Of a stretch of DNA of 29,177 nucleotides, positions 16,027 to 22,839 are shown one piece after another; position 1 is the stretch's first letter, and every line of letters begins with the position of its first letter. This DNA is from a virus. Position numbers and translations under genes: made by a program. The notes under the pieces were generated by a model, which saw only the letters and a list, made by a program, of their open reading frames with translations, searched no databases and had not been told where the DNA came from. The DNA is taken from positions 8,392 to 37,568 of IMG/VR virus record IMGVR_UViG_3300030108_002614; one strand, given 5' to 3'.

Positions 16027-16207
16027 TTTTGTCAAAATAATTTTTTATAAAATCTTGCATATTATAAAGGGCATTTAACTGTCCTTGCAAATATTTATAA
16101 TGTTCCATGTCTTTTAAATTTCCAGACATTAAAGTTTCTTCTATATCTTTCAATTTAGTATTAATTTCTTTTTGTAGATTTTCTATAAAATCAATAACGT
16201 CTGCCAT
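16019..16207 (-). CDS. small helical protein, 62 aa, unknown
   Basis: ATG at 16205-16207, three bases after the preceding stop. The sequence MADVIDFIENLQKEINTKLK continues as an almost uninterrupted amphipathic helix with a coiled-coil look, ending NYFDKNE. Its stop overlaps the co-chaperonin start. It lies between the portal-linked basic protein and the GroES-like gene in a coupled string. A small assembly factor is possible; no family recognised. Confidence 0.6.
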   Translation of the reverse strand: MADVIDFIENLQKEINTKLKDIEETLMSGNLKDMEHYKYLQGQLNALYNMQDFIKNYFDKNE

Positions 16208-16210
16208 AAA

Positions 16211-16537
16211 TTATTTTTTCTTTTTTCTAGTAATTTTTGTTTTTTTTGTAGTTTTTTTACTGATATTGGCAGGCTTTAAAACAACTTTTTTTGTATCAAT
16301 TTGTTCTTCAATCTTTGACTCAATTTTTACTTCTTTTACAGGCTTTGGTTGAGTTTTTTCTACAACTTTTTTGCCTGATATTCTTGCCATTTTTTTTGAA
16401 ATTCTTTCAATACTTGCAATTTCTTTTGCTTTTTTAGCTGCTTCTGTTTTTTCTCTTTCAGCTATTTCTTTTGCCCTTTCAAGTTTTTTATTTTTTCTTA
16501 ACTCTGCAAGTTTTTCTTTTATATAAGATGTCGTCAT
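16211..16537 (-). CDS. small Lys-rich, histone-tail-like protein, 108 aa
   Basis: ATG at 16535-16537 overlaps the portal stop in ATGA. The N-terminal 55 residues form a charged helix (KEKLAELRKNKKLERAKEIA). The C-terminus is a Lys/Thr-rich disordered tail ending TKKTKITRKKKK. The strong positive charge suggests nucleic acid binding or contact with the acidic scaffold. It lies directly after the portal gene. No family is recognised. The low-complexity composition makes the exact start uncertain, but the overlap supports it. Confidence 0.6.
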   Translation of the reverse strand: MTTSYIKEKLAELRKNKKLERAKEIAEREKTEAAKKAKEIASIERISKKMARISGKKVVEKTQPKPVKEVKIESKIEEQIDTKKVVLKPANISKKTTKKTKITRKKKK

Positions 16538-19014
16538 GATTTCCTCATTTTAGCTTGTAATTCTGTAATTTTTAATTCAGCTTGTTGTTTCATTCTATCT
16601 ATAGCTAATTGCAGTTTATCATCTGCTATAGCTTTTTGCACATCAATCCTTTGTTGTTGCAGCTGTGACTCAACCATTTTGTTTTCTTGATTTTGTTCAA
16701 GCTTGGTTTCAAATTGTTGTTGCTCCATATCAAGCTCTTTATCTTTTAAATCAAGTTCTTGTTTTCTGATTTCTACTAATGGGTCTCCAGATGGTTGCTG
16801 AATACTTGCTAAAAACTGTTGAGTTAGTTGAGCCATAATTGGAGAACTAATTTGGTCTAACATCATTTGCATTTGTTGTTGTAAAGTCTTAGCTTCTTCT
16901 GGAGAAGATTGCTGCATAGCCATCTGCATTTGTTCAAACTGTTGTTGTAATTCTGGAGGAATTTGTTGTTGTGCTAACTGTGCTGACAAAAACTGCAAGT
17001 GTTGCATAACATGAGAAACTATTAAAGACTGAATACCTTGATTTTCTTGAACTGTTTTTAATAAAAACAAACTTTGATGAGCCGCTACATGTGCTTCATG
17101 ATTTTGTTCCGGAAAAGCTTGAGCTGGCTGCCCTAATAATAAACTACTATTTTCTAATCCAGCATCTACCGGCATAGGTGTCATATCTGGAGGTGGTTGT
17201 AGCAGGCTTTCAACATTATCTACTCCTAAAGCTGCATACATTCTTTTGTAAGCCTCATAAATACCTACAGGACCATGAACATCAGGATTGGTTGTGACCA
17301 TTTGTAAAAGCTCTTGTGCCATTGTAATTCTTTGGCTTTGTGAAAATATATTAGGGTCAGATATAGGAACAATATCAATTCTATCGTCAAAGTCTGATAA
17401 TTTAATTTGTCTTGGACCAGAACCTGTTTCAAAGTCATATTCTGGAGGCAAATATTCAGCAAATACGCCCGCTAATAAACTAAACTCTAATCTTTGTGAG
17501 TAATGTAATCTCTTATGAATTGCAGACATTACTTTTGTGCCTCTCTCTAACAAGGCAACTGTTGTGCCTACAGGCATAGCTTGGTTCATATCTCCTACGT
17601 TCATGTCTGAAATAGCAGCAAATCTTTTACCAGAGTCTACTAAAAGACCAAGCAGCTGCATCAATACATTACTAGGTTCTTTTATAGGAAGAGGTATTAA
17701 GTTTTCTCTAAGACTACCTCCGGTAGTGTCTATATCTCTAAACTCACCGGGCTGTAAAGGCTCTGCTTCATCTCTAATCCTCATGCCTCTAGCTTTAAAA
17801 CCGGCTGGTAAATTAGCTAAAGTTCCTGCATCTATTAATTGTCTTAAAATAGATGTAGAAGCCTTAGATAAGCCACCAATCATGTGTGAAAGACCTAAGC
17901 CATAAAATCCTAATCCCGGTAAAAATTTATATTGTATGAAAAAATTAATTTTGTTTTTTAAAGGGTCATTAGGATTGTAATTTCTTCTTATAGATAAAAC
18001 TTTGTAGGCATCTCTATCTATAGTGACTATGTAAGGAAGTTTAAGACCGGTTGGCTCGCCCATTTCGTCTACATCTTCAAAACCTTCTAAATCTAAAATT
18101 GTGTGAACTTCGTAAATTGTTCTGTTTCTATCCTCAGCATAACTTGGTTCTATACCTTGTATGTCATCAACTTCTTTTTCAACTTCTGTTTGTTCTCCAT
18201 ATATATCGTCTGGTAAATCTATATTTGAATAAAAGCCGGAAAGTTGTTGTTTTTTAATTTCATTTTTTGACATGCTTATTGCATGCGTAATTCTTTCTGC
18301 ACTTGTTAAATCAGCTGCTTCGTAAGGAACTATTAAATCCTCTGGAGGAACAAACTTAGATACAGCTCTATTTAAAACAAAATCAAAATAAACTTTTTTA
18401 AAAGCAGAGCCTGCAAGAGGCAAATAAAATAAAAGCTGGTCAAGTTCTGGGTCGTATTCTTTCATTACATTCATGATGTAATAATTCATAAACTCTTTTA
18501 CTCTGTCAGCTTGTGACTCAGTATCTGCGTTTCTTAGACCTAATATTTGTGTTTTAACAGGTCCTTTTGCAGGTAATAATTCTTTATATGCTTGAGCTTG
18601 AAATTGTGTGACAGCTTCTGCCAATATTGGATGGATTACTCCAGAGCTACCTTCAAAAGGTTGCGACCTTGACTCGTCAAATTTCATTCCTAAATATTTA
18701 AGACCATCTGTATAGGTGTCTTCCCAATCTTTTCTTGACTCTAAATCATTTTTAATTGAACCAATTAAATCTGTTGCTAATTTAGATAATATGTCGGAAT
18801 TTAAAAAGTCTGCTAAATTAGCATTAAAATCAGTTTGCACAGTTTCTTCTTGTGCAAAAATTTCTTCATCTGCCAAGACTCCTTCTTCTGTCACAAGAAT
18901 TTCAGCAGCTTCTTTAATAAGCTCTCCTCTTGGCTTATCTACTTCTACCGATGTAATGTTATTAGACTCAATAACATTTAGGTCATCTTCTGTGCCTAGT
19001 TTTTTTTCAATCAT
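16534..19014 (-). CDS. portal protein, P22-like, 826 aa
   Basis: Large portal with an acidic N-terminal arm (1-60), then the characteristic SRKDWEDTYTDGLKYLG and RSQPFEGSSGVIHPILAEAV (about 92-132) and QFQAQAYKELLPAKGPVKTQ. The middle contains the wing/stem region (e.g. YKFLPGLGFYGLGLSHMIGG and ASTSILRQLIDAGTLANLPA). The last 180 residues are very Gln-rich with coiled-coil character (QQIPPELQQQFEQMQMAMQQ). The long C-terminal extension suggests a P22-like barrel. The portal forms the dodecameric DNA gate at one capsid vertex and binds terminase and adaptors. It follows terminase and a small gene. The start lacks an SD. Confidence 0.9.
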   Translation of the reverse strand: MIEKKLGTEDDLNVIESNNITSVEVDKPRGELIKEAAEILVTEEGVLADEEIFAQEETVQTDFNANLADFLNSDILSKLATDLIGSIKNDLESRKDWEDTYTDGLKYLGMKFDESRSQPFEGSSGVIHPILAEAVTQFQAQAYKELLPAKGPVKTQILGLRNADTESQADRVKEFMNYYIMNVMKEYDPELDQLLFYLPLAGSAFKKVYFDFVLNRAVSKFVPPEDLIVPYEAADLTSAERITHAISMSKNEIKKQQLSGFYSNIDLPDDIYGEQTEVEKEVDDIQGIEPSYAEDRNRTIYEVHTILDLEGFEDVDEMGEPTGLKLPYIVTIDRDAYKVLSIRRNYNPNDPLKNKINFFIQYKFLPGLGFYGLGLSHMIGGLSKASTSILRQLIDAGTLANLPAGFKARGMRIRDEAEPLQPGEFRDIDTTGGSLRENLIPLPIKEPSNVLMQLLGLLVDSGKRFAAISDMNVGDMNQAMPVGTTVALLERGTKVMSAIHKRLHYSQRLEFSLLAGVFAEYLPPEYDFETGSGPRQIKLSDFDDRIDIVPISDPNIFSQSQRITMAQELLQMVTTNPDVHGPVGIYEAYKRMYAALGVDNVESLLQPPPDMTPMPVDAGLENSSLLLGQPAQAFPEQNHEAHVAAHQSLFLLKTVQENQGIQSLIVSHVMQHLQFLSAQLAQQQIPPELQQQFEQMQMAMQQSSPEEAKTLQQQMQMMLDQISSPIMAQLTQQFLASIQQPSGDPLVEIRKQELDLKDKELDMEQQQFETKLEQNQENKMVESQLQQQRIDVQKAIADDKLQLAIDRMKQQAELKITELQAKMRKS

Positions 19015-19018
19015 TTAA

Positions 19019-19231
19019 TTAATGCAAGACTCTTTGTTTTTGTTCAATAGCAAAAGCAATTATACTTTCTTCTAAATATTTGTCAGTTTCTATAGTATCA
19101 ATTATTTCTCCATCAATAAACAAACCTTGTGCGTCTGCTATACCTTGTGCTTTTTCTAAATTTTCAGCATAAATACTAGGTCCTTCGTAAGCAACTCCAT
19201 CATGTAAAAAGCTGGTTAAGAAAATTTTCAT
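19019..19231 (-). CDS. small protein between terminase and portal, 70 aa
   Basis: ATG at 19229-19231, one base after the terminase stop. It opens MKIFLTSFLHDGVAYEGPSI and continues with YAENLEKAQGIADAQGLFI, a mixed alpha/beta layout. No terminase small-subunit helix-turn-helix is seen and its place after the large subunit argues against that role. Close stop/start spacing with its neighbours puts it in the packaging operon. Function unknown. Confidence 0.65.
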   Translation of the reverse strand: MKIFLTSFLHDGVAYEGPSIYAENLEKAQGIADAQGLFIDGEIIDTIETDKYLEESIIAFAIEQKQRVLH

Positions 19232-19232
19232 T

Positions 19233-20720
19233 TTAGTAGTATATCATTCTATCTTTTCTCAAGCCCTGCATTTCTTCTTGATAATCTTCATGCAAAGATA
19301 CAAAGCCTCCTTGTCTAAATCTCATTAAAGCCATAGTAGAGCTATCGCAAAAATCATCATAGTCGCCAAAAGGAAAGGAAGCCATTTCTTCTATTACATC
19401 TTCTGCAAATTTTTCTTCTGGTGCCCAAACCATGCCAGATTCAAAAATAGGTGCAACGCTGTTCATTCTGGCTATTTTGTCTTGTCCTTTGCTAGGAGAG
19501 TATGATGTGACAGGTATGCCCATCCTTCTAAGCTCTTGAGCTAAAGGCGTTCCGGAAGCTTTAGCTTCAATCAATACACAATCTGGTTCCCAATATTTAT
19601 ATTCTTCGTAGGCTTGTTTTTTTAACTCAGGAAAATCAACTCTAAATCTTTTTGCGTCAAGTAAAATAATATTTGAAGAGCCATCATCTTCGCTTTCAAA
19701 AACTGCCCATGTAGTTATGGCACTATAGTCAGCAGTTTCTTTTTTTGAAAAAGCAGTATCATAACTTTGTATTACATAGCTGTATGGCGGAACTCTTTCT
19801 CCATGCCATGTTCTCCACCACTCTCTTTTTACTATACTACCTTCTTCTGCTGTAGGATTTTGTAGCCATTGAGAGTTCCATTTGCTGATAGGCAGAGATG
19901 CTTTAACACCAAGTAATTCTTCTTTTTTCCAAAACTCTCCCCACAAAGGATTGTTTGTTTTAGGCATTAAAGCTGGAAATTCAACTATATCCCATTGGTC
20001 AGCGTTTTCTTCTCCTTGTTTTTTTAAAAGTTTACCAACTAAATCTTTAGTGCTCCATCTGGTCATAACTATAATAATAGTTCCGCCCGGCTGTAATCTT
20101 TGTCTTGGACCAGATGTGTACCAATCATAACAAGACTCCAAAGCTTTTGGAGACAAAGCATCTTGCTCAGAATGAGGGTCGTCAATTATTAATAAATCAG
20201 CACCACGACCTGTAATTGCTCCGCCAACACCAGCATAGAAAGCTTCGCCTTCTTGATTGGTTGTCCATCGACCAGCACTTTTATTATCAGCTTGCAAGCT
20301 GAGGTTAGGAAATATAAATTTGTAATCTTCGCTATCAATTAAGTTTCTTACTTTTCTGCCAAACCTTACAGCCAATTCTGCTGTGTGAGTACATTGTATT
20401 ATTTTTAAACTGCCATTTAAGCCCATCAACCAAGCTGGTAAAAAAGTAGAAGCAAATTCTGACTTAGAGTGTCTTGGCGGTAAACAAACAATTAATCTTT
20501 TAAGTTTGCCCTGTGCAATTCTGTTAAATTTTTCTGCAATTATTTTGTGATGTTTGCCTTGTATAAAAGCATCACCCCACATGTGTTTTACAAATTTTAA
20601 AAAATCTTTTTGACAACCATCTTGTTTATCTATTTGTTCGTATCTTGATAAAAGAGTCATTGCCTCTTCTTTTTCTGAGGGAGATAAAATATCAAAGTCT
20701 TTAAACGATATATCTTTCAT
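19233..20720 (-). CDS. terL: terminase large subunit, 495 aa
   Basis: ATPase motifs: an LPPRHSKSE Walker-A-like loop (80-88), LLIIDDP Walker B (176-182), and a coupling region with TIIIVMTRW (214-222). The nuclease domain carries SYDTAF with D321, LIEAKASG with E385 and the DDFCDS patch (455-460), the RNase H-like acidic set. It drives DNA into the prohead through the portal and cuts concatemers. The ATG at 20718-20720 has no SD close by; instead a large inverted repeat lies eight bases upstream. No recognisable small subunit is next to it. The assignment is very secure. Confidence 0.95.
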   Translation of the reverse strand: MKDISFKDFDILSPSEKEEAMTLLSRYEQIDKQDGCQKDFLKFVKHMWGDAFIQGKHHKIIAEKFNRIAQGKLKRLIVCLPPRHSKSEFASTFLPAWLMGLNGSLKIIQCTHTAELAVRFGRKVRNLIDSEDYKFIFPNLSLQADNKSAGRWTTNQEGEAFYAGVGGAITGRGADLLIIDDPHSEQDALSPKALESCYDWYTSGPRQRLQPGGTIIIVMTRWSTKDLVGKLLKKQGEENADQWDIVEFPALMPKTNNPLWGEFWKKEELLGVKASLPISKWNSQWLQNPTAEEGSIVKREWWRTWHGERVPPYSYVIQSYDTAFSKKETADYSAITTWAVFESEDDGSSNIILLDAKRFRVDFPELKKQAYEEYKYWEPDCVLIEAKASGTPLAQELRRMGIPVTSYSPSKGQDKIARMNSVAPIFESGMVWAPEEKFAEDVIEEMASFPFGDYDDFCDSSTMALMRFRQGGFVSLHEDYQEEMQGLRKDRMIYY

Positions 20721-20728
20721 TTTTTAAC

Positions 20729-20770
20729 GAGCAAGGAAGTTGATAGTGAACGCTTGATACTTCCTTGCTC
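20729..20770. repeat. 12-base perfect inverted repeat before terL
   Basis: GAGCAAGGAAGT (20729-20740) and ACTTCCTTGCTC (20759-20770) pair perfectly around an 18-base loop, ending eight bases from the terL ATG. Neither direction has a T-tract, so it is not a standard terminator. It could be an RNA-processing hairpin, a terminase recognition (cos/pac) element or a protein-binding site. Confidence 0.65.
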
Positions 20771-20792
20771 TAGTCGTGTATGGACAACTAGA
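20769..20792. repeat. second dyad in the terL upstream gap
   Basis: TCTAGT (20769-20774) and ACTAGA (20787-20792) with a 12-base loop directly follow the larger inverted repeat, giving two tandem dyads in an 87-base gap. Read leftward, a TATACT (20796-20801) stands just upstream, a possible weak -10 without clear -35. Confidence 0.4.
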
Positions 20793-20807
20793 TATAGTAT
20801 AAATCAT

Positions 20808-21245
20808 TTAGTACCACTTTTTGCCTTCAAACAACAAAGCTTCTGCCTCTCTTCTGTTTACTAAACCTTGTAAAACCTGTCCTGCTGATTTATTCCATCT
20901 TTTGATTTCTCTTGGTACATCCTCAAAGCTCTCTTGGTTTAAGACTTTCAGTAAAGTTGATGATTTTAAGTTTGTAGGTCCAAGGTTGTAGACCCAGCTA
21001 CACAAAGCATCAAATTGGCTTTGATTGAGCTCGATATCTACAAAGTGATTTATATAACCCTCATACTCTGGCATTTCTTCTTTAAGCCATTCATCAGCTT
21101 GTTCTTGAGTACAAGTATCACCTTCTTTAACTTTTTTTGTTCTACCATAACCTATTGTCCAAACACCAGCCGGACACAGATAAGCTTCTAATTCACAGCC
21201 TTCAAATTTTTTAATTAAGGCTACCCCTTCTTGTGATATGTGCAT
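20808..21245 (-). CDS. GH24 lysozyme-type endolysin, 145 aa
   Basis: Start set at the ATG at 21243-21245 (MHISQEGVALIKKFEGCELE), with GGAG just upstream; a longer frame runs into the upstream gene. The T4-lysozyme-type triad is visible as E15, C24 and T30 in KKFEG...AYLCPAGVWTIGYG, the E-8-C-5-T form common in phage endolysins. The C-terminal part contains NQSQFDALCSWVYNLG and VNRREAEALLFEGKKW, also typical. It cleaves peptidoglycan. No signal sequence is present, so it needs the holin to cross the inner membrane. It is the last lysis gene, one base after the upstream stop. Confidence 0.93.
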   Translation of the reverse strand: MHISQEGVALIKKFEGCELEAYLCPAGVWTIGYGRTKKVKEGDTCTQEQADEWLKEEMPEYEGYINHFVDIELNQSQFDALCSWVYNLGPTNLKSSTLLKVLNQESFEDVPREIKRWNKSAGQVLQGLVNRREAEALLFEGKKWY

Positions 21246-21246
21246 A

Positions 21247-21615
21247 TTACTCCACTTCTGTAATAGTCCTGTAATAAACAACAACTTCTTTAAGTTCGCT
21301 TATGTACCTTTTCAATTCTTGCATGTTATAAGACATTAGTTCGTAATCAGGAACAGACATGGCTAAAAAAACCACTGTACCATTTTGTTTTTTCATTTCT
21401 TCTACAAACTCATCAAAGTTTTTTTTAGACACTACATACCAAAAAGGCTCTTTCAAATCTAAAGCAGTTGGCAAGTTTGGATGAATTATTTTTCTCTCCA
21501 GAGGAGAAGAAATCATTTCAACTTTATTTGGTATCAGACTGCAACTTAAAGTCATCAGCACTATCAATAATCCTGCTAATTTCTTCAATGTTGTTAAACA
21601 CTTGTTTTGTTCCAT
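21247..21615 (-). CDS. probable outer-membrane spanin lipoprotein (Rz1-like role), 122 aa
   Basis: ATG at 21613-21615 preceded by AAGGG. A basic N-terminus and hydrophobic segment (LAGLLIVLMTLSC) end in a Cys at residue 25, an imperfect lipobox. The mature part contains a Pro-containing linker and WYVVSKKNFDEFV, then VVFLAMSVPDYELMSYNMQE, close to the domain found next to Rz-like genes in many phages (FALTPxGYExLxxNMAEL-like). The first 92 bases overlap the i-spanin gene in another frame, as spanin pairs often do. It would link the outer membrane to the i-spanin in the final step of lysis. Family fit moderate. Confidence 0.6.
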   Translation of the reverse strand: MEQNKCLTTLKKLAGLLIVLMTLSCSLIPNKVEMISSPLERKIIHPNLPTALDLKEPFWYVVSKKNFDEFVEEMKKQNGTVVFLAMSVPDYELMSYNMQELKRYISELKEVVVYYRTITEVE

Positions 21616-21916
21616 TGTTTACCCTTGTTTGTATTAAATTTGGTTTTGCTATCGCAAGTTTTGTTAAATTATGCCTTCTAAAAATAGCCAAATAATTATC
21701 CATTTCTTTTTGGATTTTTTGGTTTTTTGCTTGTAAATTTAATAAGCTTTTTGATTGCAAAGCAAAGTCTTTTTGTAATTTGTCTAAGGTTTGTTTTTGT
21801 TGTGCGTCTCTTGTTTCGTATGCGATATTTAATTTTTTTAAATTTTGATTTTCATACCACATATACGAAAGACCAGCACTCATAACAAAAATAATTCCAA
21901 ATAAAAATTTACTCAT
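21524..21916 (-). CDS. probable inner-membrane spanin (Rz-like role), 130 aa
   Basis: ATG at 21914-21916. A single N-terminal membrane anchor (MSKFLFGIIFVMSAGLSYMW) is followed by a long periplasmic coiled coil (about 24-85, e.g. QKQTLDKLQKDFALQSKSLL), the standard i-spanin plan. The C-terminal end overlaps the start of the lipoprotein gene by 92 bases. It sits between the holin-like genes and the endolysin. Upstream is a 190-base gap with a candidate rightward small RNA. Sequence identity of Rz proteins is low, so the call rests on topology and context. Confidence 0.65.
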   Translation of the reverse strand: MSKFLFGIIFVMSAGLSYMWYENQNLKKLNIAYETRDAQQKQTLDKLQKDFALQSKSLLNLQAKNQKIQKEMDNYLAIFRRHNLTKLAIAKPNLIQTRVNNGTKQVFNNIEEISRIIDSADDFKLQSDTK

Positions 21917-21959
21917 AAAAATACTTTAACATAATTTTATAATTTTTAGTAAATTTATG

Positions 21960-21990
21960 TTGCATATAGTAAAAAATTGTGTAGTATAGT
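21960..21990 (+). promoter_or_regulatory. rightward promoter for the candidate small RNA
   Basis: TTGCAT (21960-21965), 19-base spacer, TATAGT (21985-21990). The block aligns gap-free with the helicase promoter (10188-10218): TTGCA is conserved, and AAATTGTGTAGTATAGT matches AAATAGTGTACTATAAC at 13 of 17 positions. All protein genes around it run leftward. Confidence 0.55.
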
Positions 21991-21995
21991 AATTG

Positions 21996-22085
21996 ATATT
22001 TAATGACCTCGTTATTTTTAAATATCATACTCGTTAGGAAACGTCAGGTTTTTTCAATTAATTTTCTCTGGCGTTTCCTTTTTTT
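21996..22085 (+). ncRNA. candidate small non-coding RNA, about 90 nt
   Basis: The 190-base gap between the i-spanin and holin genes holds a rightward promoter (21960-21990). A start near 21996 would put the 5' end at a perfect 10-base stem (TGATATTTAA 21994-22003 / TTAAATATCA 22018-22027). A linker leads to a 12-base terminator stem with one G-U pair (22036-22047 / 22068-22079) and a run of seven Ts (22079-22085). CTCGTTA appears twice, once in the first loop (22008-22014) and once in the linker (22030-22036), so both copies may be single-stranded. A 29-codon frame overlaps it but reads through the terminator. No known RNA family was recognised by eye. Confidence 0.55.
22036..22085 (+). terminator. 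Rho-independent terminator, rightward
   Basis: AGGAAACGTCAG and CTGGCGTTTCCT form a 12-base stem with one G-U pair and a 20-base loop, followed immediately by TTTTTTT. Read leftward the stem is followed by AACGAG, not Ts, so it serves rightward transcripts although the neighbouring genes run leftward. Confidence 0.8.
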
Positions 22086-22106
22086 ACAATAACTATAAAT
22101 ATTTCT

Positions 22107-22436
22107 TTAATCATATTCTTTTATTTTGGTTTTTCCGCCTCCTGTTCCGGCATACAGTCCAAACCATGCAGCTCCTGCTCCGACAACAACAGAAACAAAT
22201 CCACTTTGTTCTAAATTAGGCGTTTCTAATTGCATAAACCAAACACAAGTTTTGTAAAGTAATACAATATAAATTGTAATAAATAATCTTGGAAAAATAC
22301 GCCAAGAGTCAATAGCAACCGCTAAATCAATCCAGCTTTTAAATTTATTTGGTTCGTATTTTTTTTGAGTTGTGTCTAGTTCTAGTTCTAGTTTTACTGT
22401 TTTTTTGGGCTTTTCAATAGTAATATTTTCTTCCAT
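22107..22436 (-). CDS. holin-like protein, two membrane segments, 109 aa
   Basis: Start placed at the ATG at 22434-22436 (MEENITIEKPKKTVKLELEL), with GGAAG upstream; a TTG at 22464 would give a longer form. A polar N-terminus is followed by SWRIFPRLFITIYIVLLYKT (about 44-63, membrane segment 1) and GFVSVVVGAGAAWFGLYAGT (about 79-98, segment 2), then a short basic tail. The RxFPRLF...WFM...VVGAGAAWFG pattern matches holin-like proteins I know from marine and vibrio phages. It would form the inner-membrane holes that release the endolysin. It is followed by the small-RNA gap and then the spanins. Confidence 0.7.
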   Translation of the reverse strand: MEENITIEKPKKTVKLELELDTTQKKYEPNKFKSWIDLAVAIDSWRIFPRLFITIYIVLLYKTCVWFMQLETPNLEQSGFVSVVVGAGAAWFGLYAGTGGGKTKIKEYD

Positions 22437-22462
22437 GACGCTTCCATTTTTTTTTATCACTA

Positions 22463-22687
22463 TCAATTAATATATGTTAAATTTATTACTAAATTTAAAA
22501 AATATCCAACTACTCCTAATAAAGTAATAACCATAAAAACCAACACTCCTCTTATTGACTTGTTTACAGACTTTACTGCTGTTTCAATAGAGTCAAGTCT
22601 GCGATAATTTTCTTTCCAGCGTTGTTCGCATGCAGCTTCGTGTGCACTTAGTCTTTTATCTATTTCTTGTATTTTAACGTCTGACAT
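22463..22687 (-). CDS. XhlA-like lysis membrane protein, 74 aa
   Basis: ATG at 22685-22687 overlaps the upstream stop in TAATG. The N-terminal half is a charged helix (EIDKRLSAHEAACEQRWKEN) and the C-terminal half has one membrane segment (VLVFMVITLLGVVGYFLNLV, about 48-67). This coiled-coil-plus-anchor plan is that of haemolysin XhlA-type phage proteins, which act with holins. It lies directly before the holin-like gene. The assignment rests on topology and context, with no catalytic motif expected. Confidence 0.6.
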   Translation of the reverse strand: MSDVKIQEIDKRLSAHEAACEQRWKENYRRLDSIETAVKSVNKSIRGVLVFMVITLLGVVGYFLNLVINLTYIN

Positions 22688-22830
22688 TAAAAATAATTTT
22701 TTAAACTATTCCAATATTTTTTTAAAAATAAAATAATTTTATCGTAAAGACTAGTGTGGTTTACTTTTAAATATTGATTAGCAAAGACTCCAAGTATTGC
22801 TATTATTACTATCCATCCTAATGTTTCCAT
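22687..22830 (-). CDS. 47-residue single-pass membrane protein of lysis cassette
   Basis: Short leftward gene with ATG at 22828-22830 and GAGG six bases ahead; its TAA overlaps the next ATG (TAATG). It begins METLGWIVIIAILGVFANQY, a membrane segment, and continues with a basic amphipathic tail (LYDKIILFLKKYWNSLKNYF). SD, coupling and hydrophobic profile support a real gene. Its place directly before the XhlA-like and holin-like genes suggests a lysis helper, such as a pinholin or antiholin; that is inference. No family recognised. Confidence 0.65.
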   Translation of the reverse strand: METLGWIVIIAILGVFANQYLKVNHTSLYDKIILFLKKYWNSLKNYF

Positions 22831-22839
22831 AATTAACCT

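Noticed and set aside
22003-22092. 29-codon rightward frame over the candidate small RNA (MTSLFLNIILVRKR...)
   Set aside because: It has no SD, its ATG lies in the 5' stem, and its stop falls beyond the T-tract, so a terminated transcript would lack a stop codon. Kept as a weak alternative only.
10081-22106. tRNA or CRISPR in the intergenic gaps
   Set aside because: No cloverleaf with a T-loop GTTC-type element or regularly spaced repeats could be drawn in any gap; the hairpins found are simple terminators or dyads.
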